From contig OY987269.1 of the NCBI GenBank assembly GCA_963920665.1, positions 15,068,501 to 15,132,500 of the forward strand: DNA of 64,000 nucleotides, read 5' to 3'. Numbering within the stretch: position 1 is the first letter of the stretch; each line of letters starts with the position of its first letter. The translations under genes and the position numbers were made by a program. Of the stretch, positions 13,480-25,769 are shown in pieces. The notes beneath the pieces were generated by a model. It was not told the origin of the DNA, searched no databases, and was given only the letters and a program-made list of their open reading frames with translations. The stretch is from Straminergon stramineum (taxonomy: Eukaryota > Streptophyta > Bryopsida > Hypnales > Calliergonaceae).

Positions 13480-13760
13480 TTAGATAATTTTTGAGTGACT
13501 ACCTTAGCCATAGGCTATCATCCTTCCCCCAAGTGGTCAATGAATGATCACTAGTCCAAATAATTAGATCATTTTTTAGAGACTACCATGATTATAGGCC
13601 AACATCTTCCCAAAATGTACCAAATGGATGACTTTTCATATCATTGGGCCAAAAATTAAATCATTTTTGAGTGACTACCTTCCAAGGTTAACCCTCTAAC
13701 AACATAGTGGCCTAAAAATGACTACCTTCCAAGGTTAACCCTCTAACAAAGAGGTGGTCT
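13480..13760. repeat. Tandem direct repeats, about 40- and 80-bp units
   Basis: An ACTACCTTCCAAGGTTAACC unit ending in CTCTAACAA occurs at about 13673-13707 and again at about 13717-13750, almost identical. A longer unit of about 80 bp beginning ATTAGAT.ATTTTT and followed by GACTACC appears at about 13480 and 13563, and a third partial copy begins near 13649. The last copy runs into a TATATAAG motif at about 13804. No gene can be assigned to it. Confidence 0.6.
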
Positions 13761-13912
13761 AAAAGTGTCATCCTAAAAGTGTCCAATGGATGACAAAATC
13801 CTTCTATATAAGACAGTCACATACAGATATTCATCCTTAGAGTTTTGTGGGAAAAGGAGAGTTCTTGCACAAAAATTTGATCTCAAATGAGTGCTCTTGG
13901 TTTTTTTTGTAA

Positions 13913-14119
13913 GCGAATGATTCACACCCTATCCAAAAGCATGATGTCCATGGTGACCAGCCCCACGTTCCAGGGTTAACTTGGGTAGACCAACATGATA
14001 CAAACGAATTTTTGGGTGTAAATGGCATCACCATTGAGAGCATAACTGAGGGCAAATGCATGCACACACAATCAGAATTCACAGCTGAACTTCAATTCCC
14101 ATTTCAAAGGTCCAAATGA
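13913..14119 (+). pseudogene. Unrecognised open frame without a start codon, possible exon remnant
   Basis: Sixty-eight codons are open between in-frame stops at 13910-13912 and 14117-14119. The translation has a balanced, protein-like composition (for example VHGDQPHVPGLTWVDQHD in its middle and NGITIESITEGK later), unlike the lysine/phenylalanine-rich noise nearby. A pyrimidine-rich tract ending in AG sits at its left edge and could be a splice acceptor. I do not recognise a family. It may be an exon of a lost gene, part of a transposon, or chance. Confidence 0.18.
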
Positions 14120-14896
14120 CAAGATATTTGATGCATACCAAAAGCAAACCTATCCACAGGCCAGGGCACCATTTGTAGTTAGCATTGCACCCTAAACCCG
14201 TGACATATCATGCATTGCACAAAACCTAAAAATGAACATCATGCTCATTGCACAAACACGAGATCATAATATATCAAAATGTTGGGTGTTCAAGTAGCTG
14301 AATCACCCCTTGCATTCATTGACTTTTTTTCTTTCTTTACATCCATGAGGTCTTTTATTCTATGAGAGCCAGATGAGCTTAGCTACGCTTCACCACTAGA
14401 CCATTCCTCCAACCCAAGTAGCAATAGCAGCAGCAGCTCTGACCGACCTGAATGGAAGTTACCATGAAATATCGACGGATTTTGAACCTGACCAACCTGT
14501 GCTTGGACAACCTGATGAGTACTTTCTGCTTCTGTAAAACCCAATATTTGTCGGCTTCTTTCTACAGGGGAGCTCGCTCGCTAGCTAGCTAGCAAGCAAG
14601 AGGTAACAACACTAAAGGCGAGGGGGGGAAATTCATATCATAGCGGATCAACTCAGCTAATCAGGAAGATTAAAGATTACAAACCGTAAACCAATGACTA
14701 AGGTGGTCAAGTGAACTATGGGAAACCGAGGCACTCACTCACTCTTGGAAGGGCCCATGTCAATTAGAGATAAAATTATAGCTAAGAAGATTCGTTTTTT
14801 CGTACTACCTGATCAGACAAAAGTAACCAAATGCGTGTGATCATAGCAAACTAGCGGCATAATATTGTTTGTGAAACCTTTGATACAGAGTGTGAC

Positions 14897-14955
14897 GCAG
14901 CAGCAGCAGCGGCAGCAGCAACCAGTAACCAGCAGCAACCAGCAGCAAGCTAGCC
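14897..14955. repeat. CAG-rich repeat tract in the probable 3' UTR
   Basis: CAGCAGCAGCAG with interruptions is followed by ACCAGCAGCAACCAGCAGCAA. It lies 40 to 100 bp past the stop codon of the minus-strand zinc-finger gene, so the transcript would carry CTG repeats in its 3' UTR. It is not translated in the gene model. Confidence 0.6.
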
Positions 14956-14994
14956 AGTCCAGTGAAGTCCAGCGAAGTCCAGTTCCATTCATTG

Positions 14995-17900
14995 TCAGGT
15001 GCGCAGACCTCCGGAGTCTTCGATCAAAGACCGAACATATTTGCGAACGATCTCGTCTCCTTTGGGGCCCCGCCGTTTGTGGCATTGAAAGCAGTTGGTC
15101 CTAATGAAGTCCCACCCCTTGAATGAATGCCACCAGATAATGCAAAAAGCCAAACATCGTGTCTTCATCACACGAAAGGAAGTGTTGGTTTGCAATGTCA
15201 TTGAATTCCAAAAAGAACGAAGAAAAAATTTCATTGAAATTTGATCCCAACATTTGGTACATTCCTGCTTCAGCCCTGATACTCTCGAGTATCGAAAGAC
15301 TGGAGAGGATAAGTCTGGATGACAACAGGACCAACATAACAAGATTCTCAGTCAAATTAGATGGCTTCAAGACCTTTCAGACAAATTCATTAAGAGAATC
15401 GATCTTCGCCATGATTCATGGATAAGTCTCACTGCAGTCATATGGAGGCCTAGCTTCTTACGAACAGGTATTCTGTATGATAATCACTATGACCATAAGG
15501 ATTAAGGAGACGTTCCCATGAATCTCAGGGGATGATTTTCATTATGAAGATGTGTAAAAGCTCTCGAAACAGTCTAATTGGACTCGAAATCCCGTTTCAT
15601 CTGCTCTCTTTTGCGACTTCAAAACAGTGAGAGCATTAAAAAAGAAGGAAAAGTTGTGGAATAGCTCACCGCCTAGGAAAGTTGACGTTTTTACAATCTT
15701 CACATTCCCAGTTGCCGTTGACGCCTGGTTCGGGCTTCTGCCCGCCTCCCATGGCTGTTGCATTCACTGCTGCGGGATCCCCAAATTCCTAGCCCACAGA
15801 ACTCTGTACACGATCAGCGAAGAATGGTGATAACCCATCCCACTAGACGTCTGGAATCTTAGCTTGGACGTTCAAACACAACATTTCACTTTTCTGCAAG
15901 ATGCGCTAAAGGAGAGGCTCCACTAACCATACAACAAATTAGATTCTCCATTCACCATACAAGTGAACTTTGAGTCTTTCCCTACAAACTTGTTTCATCT
16001 AAGACTTTGCAGATAGGGTTCATACTCGCAAGAAGTCGCTGGGCCGGTCCTTATAATCCTCGAAGCGCAATCCCGGTCTCCCCATGATCCCACGAACACC
16101 CGAAGGACTTCCCACCGCTCCAGCCAAGCTTCCCCTTGCCAAATAGTTCCCCAGCGTGTTCCCATACGCCAGGCCAGGCCCTCCAGAGTTGATGGCCAGG
16201 TTCCCCAATCCACCCGGGCCCCCGGAGTTGTTTCCACCTGAAGGAGAGGGCGAGGACAGCATGTTAACCCTTAAAGTACTGAGAGTCATGATTTTAAATA
16301 GACCACTTTGATTGATCATATTGTGGAAAGCATAATCTAAATGGAGGATTTAACAATAAATAAAATCATTAGCCTGAGTGAAGAACATTGCATGAGTTGG
16401 TTCAAAGAATAAATTCTTTGAATAACGCCGTTGAATAGCAGCAGCCCCAGGATGATGGTAAGTAGTGAGCCTCCCTATGGCCAGGGAGTTAGCTGCTGCA
16501 ATGGCACCAGAAGAAGCATTGCCTAGACAACATGAGTTTGCTAATGCTATAAACCACCATGAGGTTGGCTTTGTATTACAGGGTCACTTTGGCATAAAAA
16601 ATCCTTCGTTGAAAAATGAAAAAATGAAAAACACTAATAAGACCAAAGCCCCACCTGATGGGTCTCCTGAGGTTTGCAGTCGGGACTTCATGGTTTGCAG
16701 CCACAGCGCGGCGGAAGCCAAGCACTCGCCTGCGTCGCCCACGGGGTCGGTGGACGCAGCGAAAGAGGCCACCAGCTGCTCGGCTAGTCGCTTCCCTTCG
16801 GTGGCGGCACTGGGAAAAGAAACAACAGCACCACCAACCAAAAAATCAGGATGAAATCATGGTAATGACATGCCATTAATTGGTAACGTCTAATTGACCA
16901 TTATAGCAATTCAATGGTGAAGATGGCACCAAGTAGCCACCCAGGGATATTAACCCTTAAACGACAAACCCAGTCCGAGGGGGTTGAGTTTTCAGAGAAT
17001 CTTCAGGAAAATTCAGGAAAACTCCTCTTGTACTCGATCCAGTATTGAACTACATGTGAACTTAATTGAAATCATTTTCTTTTTCATAAGATATGTCTAT
17101 CAATCTAAGTCTTGGGTTTTGAATCCCACTTTAATGAACTTGTAGTTTTTGGATTGTAGTTTTTGCATTGAAAAATTTGAATTTTTTTTTAATAGCAGCT
17201 CTGAGGTTGCCCTTGATGAGGGCAGAAGCTCATCATTGATTGCTCATTTGAACAAAGCTAAATGATGCCCATTTAAGAAAGTCTCTGAAATCCAAGTTTG
17301 GGCAGCCCTCCGAAGACATCAAATCTCATTTAAAGGTTAACCCAGTTATCAGTTATGGGCGTGCAGGGAACAATAGCTCAATGCTCCAAACCCACCTCTG
17401 TTTGCTCAAGAACTAACCGTGAGCAGTGATTCTTTTGCCAGCTCCATTTCGCCACATTGCTAAAAACTAAAACAATTAAGCCCTAAATGTCCAACTGGGC
17501 CAGAGTGGATCACGTCCATATCAATAGACACTGAAAAAAATCATTTCAGAAGCTTCAAGAAAGTAACAAAACGAACCAAGAGATAGACGAAATCAAACCG
17601 TTACACTTCTGAAGGGTAAAATTAAGTTTTGGAAATTACTAGAATCAACCAGTGGCTTCCAGCGTGGAATTCTAATTTTAGCTTGGGCACTTAGAGGACC
17701 AGTGTCCAAATAGCCCCAACAGTCTCTTTCCATGTCCACTTAGGAAGCTTCAACGTAACAAAATGTTTCCAAAAAACATCTTGTTCCGTTCCTTGACGTT
17801 TCAATATTAAGAAAAGATGTTTCATTAGAAAGAAGAAATCATGTCCTATATTTTTTGAACGATAGAATTCATAATTTAGAAGTTACTATAACGAACTATT

Positions 17901-20900
17901 AGCAAATGGGATTCCTATTCTTACTGCCAGGTACTTACGTGAAAATGCTCCAGTTCCAATTCTCAAATTCCAATTACCAACGACATGTATAAAGACTGCC
18001 AAAAGATGAAAAACGCTGTCCCTAATGCACTCAACTCACGATGATCTAGACTCTACAGCCGAGAGCTTCGAGTGAATCAATACCTGAGAGTGGATCTGCG
18101 TCCCGACATGCCTCCATCTCCCGTCACATAATGCGAGGCGAACGAGGGCAGCAGCGGGGTTGTGTCGAAACCTCCGCCCATCCAATGCTCCATGTCGCCC
18201 ACCGTCGCATGACTGGAAGCTGGGGAGATGGACATCCCGGACTGTTGCGTTTCAGCACCGCCCATGTGGGACATCATGTTTCGCGGAAGGATGCCCCCTT
18301 GATCTCCCGAAATCTGCAATTAATATATGAGTAAAACATTAATCACTTGGCAGTAGGGAGTACGTTGATCAAAAACTAAAACTAAGGTCACAGATATTGA
18401 TGACACAAGATGTACACTATCAAAACATGAGAGTCTAAGAGAGTATAGTGTTGTTTTTCAATACACCTCCAGACAGGGTTTCTGGGGGTGGGGGGGGGGA
18501 CTTATTCATACGATGTCCAAATAATTCAGTGGTGAAGTGCTTCGGAATCCTCCTTCAGTTGCCAATAAGATTCCATAAATATAATTTATGCTTAATAATA
18601 GTAACTATGCTCAGTTGAAATTAGTGAGGATTATTGGTGCTCGTACCTTAGCGCATAAGCACTATTACTTACATAATCGAGCGGTGAGGAAGGTAAGGTT
18701 CATTGGTTTCACGTCAAAAGCATAAGAGATCAATGTCAGTACAAGATTTAGAGGAGATGAATGAACCCCCGCTTTTAATACATGTGAAGGGCTGAAATAA
18801 TGTAAGAGCGTCAGTGAGAGGAAGGTTGTTAAGCGTTTAAACAATTTATGCTTTGTAGAGTATTTAGATATGTCTTAACAGACACCAGGCCGTAACACTT
18901 GTCCAGGGTGGACCGGATCGTTGCATACTGAGCAACATCAAGCTACTTCAATACGCTCTGTTTCACAGTTTCCAGCTAAAAATGGGTTTCCTGAACTCAT
19001 GCCAGGGTGACACAGGCTTCAATGACGCGCCAGATCGTCCATAGTAAAATCTGATTTTGATAGTTGGAGAGGAAAAGAAAAGCACTGTTTTACGAGGTTC
19101 TAATTTGTCTTTGGCGTTACTCTTCATTATGTTGCGTTGATTGGCGATCAAAGCTAAGAGTTGGCAAACTTGTTGCCAGTTTGGAGTAATTAAGGATAAA
19201 TGTCAGATTTCAAGCTATTCTTGGTGCAAACTACTAGATCCAAACTTTTCGCATTCACCCACTGCCAGTCGCTTTTCCAGTTGCTTGAGAAAATTTTGTG
19301 CGTACGAGGTTCTCACCAGATGGGGAGCTAACCCTGATCCAGGGCCCATATCGCGTGCAATTTTGATTGTGTCTATGTATGCCTTCACTACAGCATCTCC
19401 CAGCGGCCCTCTCCGCTTCCCACACTTATTGCACTGCATGTCCATGTCCATGGATTGTAAGCATTTCAGATCCCAACACATTGTACAAAGTCACAAGGTT
19501 CAGCTACAACTGATCCAAAAACGTGCGTTGAAGAAGAGAGAACGATTTCACACTGCCAATGCAATGCCAGTTACATGCGAAAATACTCAAAACACTTACG
19601 TGAGGCCACCCAGCTACACAGTTCAATCTATTCAGCGCCATCCATAATCTAAATGTGCCACCAAAATAGCATATGCCATACAGTGGATGACTTAAATAAA
19701 CCTTTTTATGGCAGAAAAGTGTACTTGGTTTAGTCTTGGGACCACTATGGAAAGAGATTCAACAAAGATAAGCTATTGAGCAAAATGTCAACAAGAGAAA
19801 CGGAAGCTTGAGATTCACATTCTATGCTACATGGTGTTTCCGATCATATCCATATAGTGATACACTAATTCACATTTTCGCAAACATGGCATTTGAATCA
19901 GCATTAGCCCTATAAAATAATCAAAATCTAGCCTTCTGAATCTGAAAAGTGATATCGAAACTGAAGAACCACAATTTCAAGGATACAAAAATTCACAGGA
20001 GTGGTGGGTTCACCTCCGTCCTCCGCGGGTAATTCACGTTTCCGCAAGACGGGTCATCACAAACCCAGTTCCCATCCTCCAAAGGCCGCGGTTGCTTCCC
20101 TCGCTGCAGCAGTCCAGCTTCCCCATTCATTTGCTCCGCGAGTCCTTGCATTCTGTCCACAAAACATAAACTTCATTCATTCCATTCCAATGCCATTCCC
20201 ACACTAATCACCCCCAAAAGATCAAAACTCTGCAGCGAAAACCAAATGCATAAGAAAGTTGATCACACCAATCCCAAATTCCCCCACCCCACACGACCCC
20301 CCAACTCCTCAAAGCCAACGGTCCTTGAAAATCAGAATAGCCCAATGTTCCCCCAAATTAGGTCAAGACCAGATGGCATCCCCACCGACTGAATTCGTTA
20401 CTCTAGGGGCCTCGAAGAATAGTACCTAGAAAGACGAGCATGCTTGGGCAGCCGGTTCACATAATACCCGCCAGAACCCTCGCCGCCACCATACATCTAT
20501 TCTACTACCCTCGTCCCTCGGCCAAGGACGATTCCTGGAGTATATAGAGACGTCCTCCTTTTTAATTTCCTTGGCCCGACCGACGATACGTACCCTCTCA
20601 AAGAGATCGACAATACTACAATTAAGAAATGATCATCTCGTAGTTATTCCATCATGATATGGCAAGGGCTCTCATCATTCAATGGGGCTCACACCTTGAC
20701 ACGCTCGCTCGGCCGATCCCTCGCTCGACCATTCTCAGAGGACCACCCGCATGCCAACGGTCTGCATGCCCTGTAGAATGGAAGAATTATAATCGAAATT
20801 ATGGAGGTCACGGTTTCCAATTCACAGGCACCATGCAAATTCATTAACCTGCAGTCGTAATGGTAGTAGGAATAGGAATAGGAACAGTAGTAGGACGATC

Positions 20901-21818
20901 GCCTCTCGCCTCTCCCACACTACCTATAGCCGAGCATTTCACAAAATGTCGACCACATCGGTAGCCATGCATTCCGTACTCGACCACCCCTTGTGACCGA
21001 GAATTGAAATACTACTTCCCCTCTTCACCATTTCCTTTCCTTTCCTTTCCTTTCCGAAAATGAAAAATTCTTGGGGCTCCCGTTCTCCCTCCCATAACGC
21101 ATAATCTCCTACATATTCTTACGCAGTAGCACATACCAAAGGACGACACAAATACAAATGGAGTGTCCCAACATTATTCACAAATACCAATACCCCCAAC
21201 CAAGCCACTCACCCGACTGAAACATCCCAATTGGTCCAAATCAGAAAACTCCAACACTCTGCACCTCTAGCCAACCCTTCCTTCTCCATTCTCCACTCCA
21301 ACACCCCCGCATTGCACTCACCCTACGCATTGACCATTACACGCCCTCCAACCCTCCCACGACAAACCCATTCCTTCACTCTCTTCCCCACCAAGAAACT
21401 CCATCAAGAGCCACACAACCAAATCCTCCAACCCAACACATATACACTCATATAGACACACACAAACACACACAAACTCCCGTCACAACCCACCCCACCC
21501 ACCCAGCGGACTGCAAGTCATCAACCAGCTTGAAATTAAGTCCACCCACCTGGGACTCCTCCTCCTCGTCCAGGAATGCTCCCCACTGTCAGCGTTCGGC
21601 TGGGTCTCGGCAACTCCAAGGCGCCACCTCTGCTCCTGCTCCTCCTTTACCACTTGTGCAGCAATTGCAGTAGCAGTAGCAGCAGCCGCCGCCCCATCCG
21701 AGCGTTGGAAGCTGGTGGGCCGTTCGGGCTGGACGGGCACGAGCGCTGGGGAAGAAGTTGTTACAGCATGTTGGTAGTAGTAGTGTTGGGGGTCATCCCA
21801 ATTGGGAAACTGGGGCAT
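14995..21818 (-). CDS. Protein with two RanBP2-type zinc fingers, eight exons
   Basis: Exons in transcript order: 21818-21550, 20152-20014, 19433-19317, 18313-18084, 16809-16655, 16237-16026, 15788-15670, 15100-14995. All introns are GT...AG, phases agree, and the product has 448 residues. Finger 1 has W119, C121, C126, C137 and C140 (Cys-x4-Cys then Cys-x2-Cys). Finger 2 has W401, C403, C406, C417 and C420 (Cys-x2-Cys type). Both keep the N..N(Y/F)PRR core and continue into KRRGPxGD plus a short helix-like tail. Between them lie Ser/Gly/Ala-rich linkers. RanBP2-type fingers usually bind single-stranded RNA or ubiquitin; the RR-rich FUS/ZRANB2-like core favours RNA, which is inference. Exon 5 is required for phase, because exons 4 and 6 do not join in frame with the canonical acceptor at 16238. 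N-terminal residues are His/Tyr/Ala-rich. I know no gene symbol. Confidence 0.82.
15405..15610. repeat. Intronic repeat shared with GSH1 intron 3
   Basis: The stretch from CCATGATTCATGG at about 15409 to the CGTTTCAT block near 15600 aligns with 59878-60042 in the same orientation. Shared blocks include CATGATTCATGG, GGTCTC/AGTCTC, GACCATAAGGATT/GAGCATAAGGATT and GAAACAGTC.AATT. It lies in the last intron of the zinc-finger gene. It is a dispersed element of unknown class, and its ends are not defined. Confidence 0.6.
16264..16450. mobile_element. TTAA-type MITE fragment next to an exon
   Basis: It starts TTAA then CCCTTAAAG, the typical left end of this family. It then matches the GSH1 intron copies at 62779-63009 and 63558-63797 in blocks around TTGATTGATC(A/T)TATTGTG and GAAGAACATTGCATG.GTTGG. 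The right end is decayed. Its left end is about 26 bp upstream, in transcript sense, of the exon 6 acceptor of the zinc-finger gene, so the insertion lies at the edge of the splice region. Confidence 0.5.
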
Positions 21819-21894
21819 TGAAGCGGGCTGCTTGGGGTTTCATTTGGGTCCCAGTGACGCCATGAGAGGCAGGCAATGAGGGGAAGATAGGAGG

Positions 21895-21975
21895 GGCGAT
21901 ACAGGCAAAGAGAGAGAGGGGGGGGGACGGAGAGAGAGAGTGAAGGAGAGAGGCGGAGAGAGACAGGGCGAGCGA
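21895..21975 (-). promoter_or_regulatory. CT-rich tract upstream of the zinc-finger gene
   Basis: Read on the gene's sense strand this is a run of CTCTCT and CCCCC motifs 80 to 155 bp upstream of the start codon. Pyrimidine-rich microsatellites of this kind are common in 5' UTRs and core promoters of plant genes. No TATA box was identified with confidence. Confidence 0.4.
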
Positions 21976-22097
21976 GAAAAAGACTGAGAGGAGGAGGATG
22001 GCCCCAGCAACTGCACAGCGGTTTAGACATGGCCACGTGGCGGAGGCTCCGGGCTTCCCCACTGGGGCTCACTAACTTGCACTGGGGCGCGGCTAAA

Positions 22098-22400
22098 GTT
22101 ACAGTGGGCTTGCATTGGGGTTTCCATTTGGATTGCATTGGGCTTGCATTTGGGATCCATTTGGGTTCTGTTTGGATTGCATTGGGATTGCATTGGGGTT
22201 AACATTGGAGTTTACATTGGGGTTAACATTGGGTGGTCCATTTGGGTTTTCCATTTGGGTTTTATTTTGGGTTACTTTACATTGGGTTTTCATTGAATTT
22301 ATGTGTGGGTTATATTTGGGTTATATTTATTACATTTGGGTTTGCATTTGGGTAAACTTAACTTCCATTGGGTTCACTTACTTCCATTTGGGGTTGCTCC
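22098..22400. repeat. Degenerate short-unit tandem repeat (CATTTGGGTTT-like)
   Basis: About 25 loosely conserved units of 10 to 14 bp contain CATT(T/G)GGG(T/A)TT. Reading frames on either strand give low-complexity peptides (Asn/Pro-rich on one strand, Gly/Leu/Trp-rich on the other), which are by-products of the repeat. It lies upstream of the minus-strand zinc-finger gene. Confidence 0.75.
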
Positions 22401-22517
22401 ACTCTTGCCCCCACCCATCCCTATCTTTAATTTCGGCCTATGCTATCCTGATCTGCAGCTGCTCCCCCACTCCCCCACTCCATGATCCCTAATAACTTAT
22501 CCCCCTATCCTGGAGGA

Positions 22518-22547
22518 GCTTGGGCTTGGGCTTGGGCTTGGGCTTGG
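22518..22547. repeat. (GCTTGG)n hexanucleotide repeat
   Basis: About five perfect GCTTGG units occur in a row, in a GC-rich patch. Confidence 0.85.
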
Positions 22548-22845
22548 CTACTGGCTACTGGCCTGCAGGTCGTGTGGCCTGCTGCTGACTTCAGTTCTTG
22601 TTCAGTTGCGTCAGTTCAGTCCTGGCGCTCCTGGCGCTGGCGCTCTTTGCTTGGGCTTAGGCTTTTTGTAACTTAACATAAGCTTAATTCGGCAAATGCC
22701 GTGCTCATCCGTGAGTCTGTGGGCTTCAATGTCAATGTGGCTGCCAATGTGCATGGAGCACGTGCAACCTTCCATACTGCCTGCCTGGGAGTGAGTCCCT
22801 CGGACGACTACCGTAGAAGGTACTGGAAAAGGAATTTAGGGGAAC

Positions 22846-23460
22846 TTAACCCCTAAAAGAAAGGAAAGGACCATAAGGCCACCACATGGCTTCTGCAACT
22901 GCATTTGTAGAAAATTCGGAATGTGAACCTCACGAATAGTCCAAGATCAACAAAGAGACCCTAGATGATTTTTTCTCGTGAATCCATCGGTACAATCCGA
23001 TCGAGAAATGATTGAGTGAGTGATTTTTGGTGAATTTTTTGAGAATAGAAAAAGTACTCTGGGCTATCACTTCACATGCTCATATCTTTTTTCCCATGCC
23101 TCAAAATGATTTGAAAAAAATTATACATCTAAATCATGATGATATATACTTGTGGAAAAAAAAATCAGAGTTTTGGGATCACTTTTGAGCATTCCGATTT
23201 CAACATTCCAATTTCAGCACATGTACAAAGTTTTGCCAAATTGGATATCTATCATCAATTTTGTCGATGGTGGTATTTTCTCAAAAATTGTGCGATTTTT
23301 TTTAATCTTTTTTTCCTAGGAAAGCTACATAAGTCTTCTTTCATTTCAACAGTGGCGATCATCAAAATCATATCACACAATTGAGAAATTATGCTTGTTA
23401 CAAGAGCTAGTCAAGAAAACAAGAGCTTTGTTCAAACACCCCTGGTCCTTTAGGGGTTAA
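22846..23460. mobile_element. TTAA-type MITE, about 615 bp
   Basis: The left end is TTAA then CCCCTAAAAG, with GGACC soon after. The right end is GGTCCTTTAGGGG then TTAA. The terminal inverted repeat extends one or two bases into the flanks (ACTTAACCCCTAAA both ways). The interior is AT-rich and has no convincing open frame. The ends match the other TTAA-type elements in the window, but the interior differs from the 230-bp subgroup. Confidence 0.7.
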
Positions 23461-25769
23461 GTTATGTTCTCATCTTTGGTGTTATGGGTGATGTTTGCCA
23501 TGTGAATCCAATCCAAAAGTAAGTCTAAATTGGTTCCTAAGACCCTCATTAACAATACTTTTTAATACCAAGTGCGAAAATATCTTTAGAAGGGACAACA
23601 ATCTATTCCCACTCGGATTTCTTTGCTATCTAGGTACCTTGGGAGAAGCTATTTGTTAGAGATGGAAAAGTTGATGGAGAGAAGGCAATTACAAGTGGAA
23701 TGAAGGTATTCGGACAAGAAATGAATTTGATGTGATTTTTCAAAGTTTGTTTGTTGGGATGAAATTGATAAAGTGTGCTTGGGTAGATCTATGGTAAACC
23801 ACATGTTGATGTGTCCCCTCCCCAATTATAGTGTTGTACTGCTAAAGGGTTGCTAAGATTGTGGTAATGGGTGGGTGGGGGAGTGACACGAAGTGGGAAG
23901 GTTTAGTAGTTGTTGGAATTGCTAGTGACTGATGATACATGGGTTGTTTTGCCTTCTTGGTTTTTATACAAAAGAAGTTGGTAACTTATTGGGGTATGGA
24001 TTAGGACTTTATTGTGGTAAAATATGGTAAAATAGGAGGTCTATAAACCATTACTTTAAGCTTCCCTACTTCATTAATGACGGTAATAGATTTTCCATGG
24101 AACACTTTTAAATCTATTTGAAACTTTGAGATGAACTCTAGTGATAAGGTAAACCTGCCTATGACAAGCACTTAGGAAATGACCCATTAGAGTCTTACAA
24201 CAATCCATAACAAACTTTCTTTAAACAATAAGATTAGGACTACATTAGGTTGGTTACTGACCAAAATCAATGGCTTGGGTGATGGTGATGGAATTAGTAG
24301 TGCCTGTTTTAGGAACTTCTAGCTTTTCAATGAAAATTCATCAAAGCAAGTGATTTTTTTAATTCTTCATGTTCTGGCCATGTTAGAAAATATTGTACCA
24401 ATGGTAGGAAATATTCTAACTACTTTAGGTGGTAGGATGGCCATCATGCATACACTTTTTGTTGGTTTTGGAATAGTCTACAAACTCTTTTTGGCCAATT
24501 GGTAATCACACTTCATAAATTCATTAGAAATTCATGCTTTGTTAGAAAAATAAAATTTCAATTGCTCTCTTCTTTTCTCATAGATGTCTTTGTATGGAAA
24601 AAACTCTGAGTTTTTTTGCTAATTGTAACAAGGCAAAATACTCGTTGTACCTATTATAGACAAATTTACCTTATATGGTGCCCAAGAAGTAGTGCAAATA
24701 GTCACATGGTGCAAGTAGGGGCTCCTACCTCATTGCATATTAGTGCATATCAAATTGATTTGACCAAAGTCTAACTATTTTGAATTAGTGTATGTAGGTG
24801 GAAATATTCTTGAATTGTGCAAATTTCCACAAGTATAAAATAGTCTATATTAGTGACAATAGTTTTGTAGGTGACATTTATTTCCCCCTCCTTGTCAATA
24901 CTAGGACAAGTTAAGGTACACCTATTGTAGACACCTATTGCTTCCATGTAAGGATTGGATCTTTCCTTTTCTTCTTTCAGAGGAATGATGGATTATGATT
25001 GACACATTTTGGGTTGATCCACTAAATTGAACGATAAACTAGGGGCATTCTCACATTTGGAGAGAGCAAAAAGAACACATTAACAATGATGTTTGAAAAA
25101 TCATGGTATCATCCGAAATATCATTGTATTCTGTGTCACAATTAAAAATTCCTATCCCAATGCTATAATTATATATAATATCGATACAATATTCTCATCA
25201 AAAGACCAACCTTCAGTCAAATGGAAATCCTTTTGACTCAAATTTTTTTTGGATATAATGTGAAATTCATTAATCTTATCAAACTTTCAGAAGTAACTTT
25301 CATTACTTGAAAATTTGTTCTTTCCAACATCTTTCTTTGCCTTTCTTAGATGGAAAATGCTATTCTTGATGTAGAAAAATCTTTAATGAGTTCTTTGATT
25401 CCAAAAAGAATCAATTATCAGGTTTGGACCACAAGCACCCGAGAGGTCTGATTGGCTGATGTAAATAATCAGTATCTGAGTGAACTATTTACAACATGAT
25501 CATAACTTAGTCCTCCGCTGACGGGACAATGCAAGGAAATGACAACCCAGAAATTTTATTTGAAAAAATCGAACACAGTCAGTGGTCACATAGGTTAAGT
25601 TAGTAGGTTCACCCCCCACCCCACCCCTCAAACAATTACTGTTTGGAGAACAAGTGCCATGTGCCATTGTCTGATTGGTTTGACCCTCTCCGAAAGTAAC
25701 TCAGGAAAAAATAAAATCATGATTTTTGTTTGCAGAGGAACAAACCTGATATGTGGCCACTCAGAGCTG
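23461..25769. other. Intergenic region, no gene seen
   Basis: No reading frame, splice pattern or recognisable repeat boundary was found. Composition is AT-rich with scattered runs of T. Confidence 0.5.

Larger units (their letters stand above)
10475..14994. other. Gene-poor intergenic region with structured repeats
   Basis: Between the two flanking genes I see a MITE (10857-11125), a long inverted repeat (11867-12770), tandem repeats (13480-13760) and one short open frame without a start codon (13913-14119), all listed separately. From about 14300 the base composition becomes more balanced, which fits the 3' end and flank of the downstream minus-strand gene. No other supportable gene is present. 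Confidence 0.5.

Noticed and set aside
16238..16278. Alternative acceptor at 16279 that would extend exon 6 and skip exon 5 in frame
   Set aside because: It lies within a TTAA-type element end, and the pyrimidine-rich acceptor at 16238 plus exon 5 gives a complete in-phase model. A rare isoform is still possible.
16465..16854. 129-codon plus-strand open frame
   Set aside because: It is the antisense shadow of exon 5 of the zinc-finger gene, whose minus-strand reading has splice sites and the correct phase.
21040..21056. (TTTCC)n run as a regulatory site
   Set aside because: It is a short microsatellite within intron 1 of the zinc-finger gene without further support.
22115..22492. 125-codon frame of Gly/Leu/Trp-rich repeats
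   Set aside because: It is a by-product of the degenerate tandem repeat at 22098-22400.
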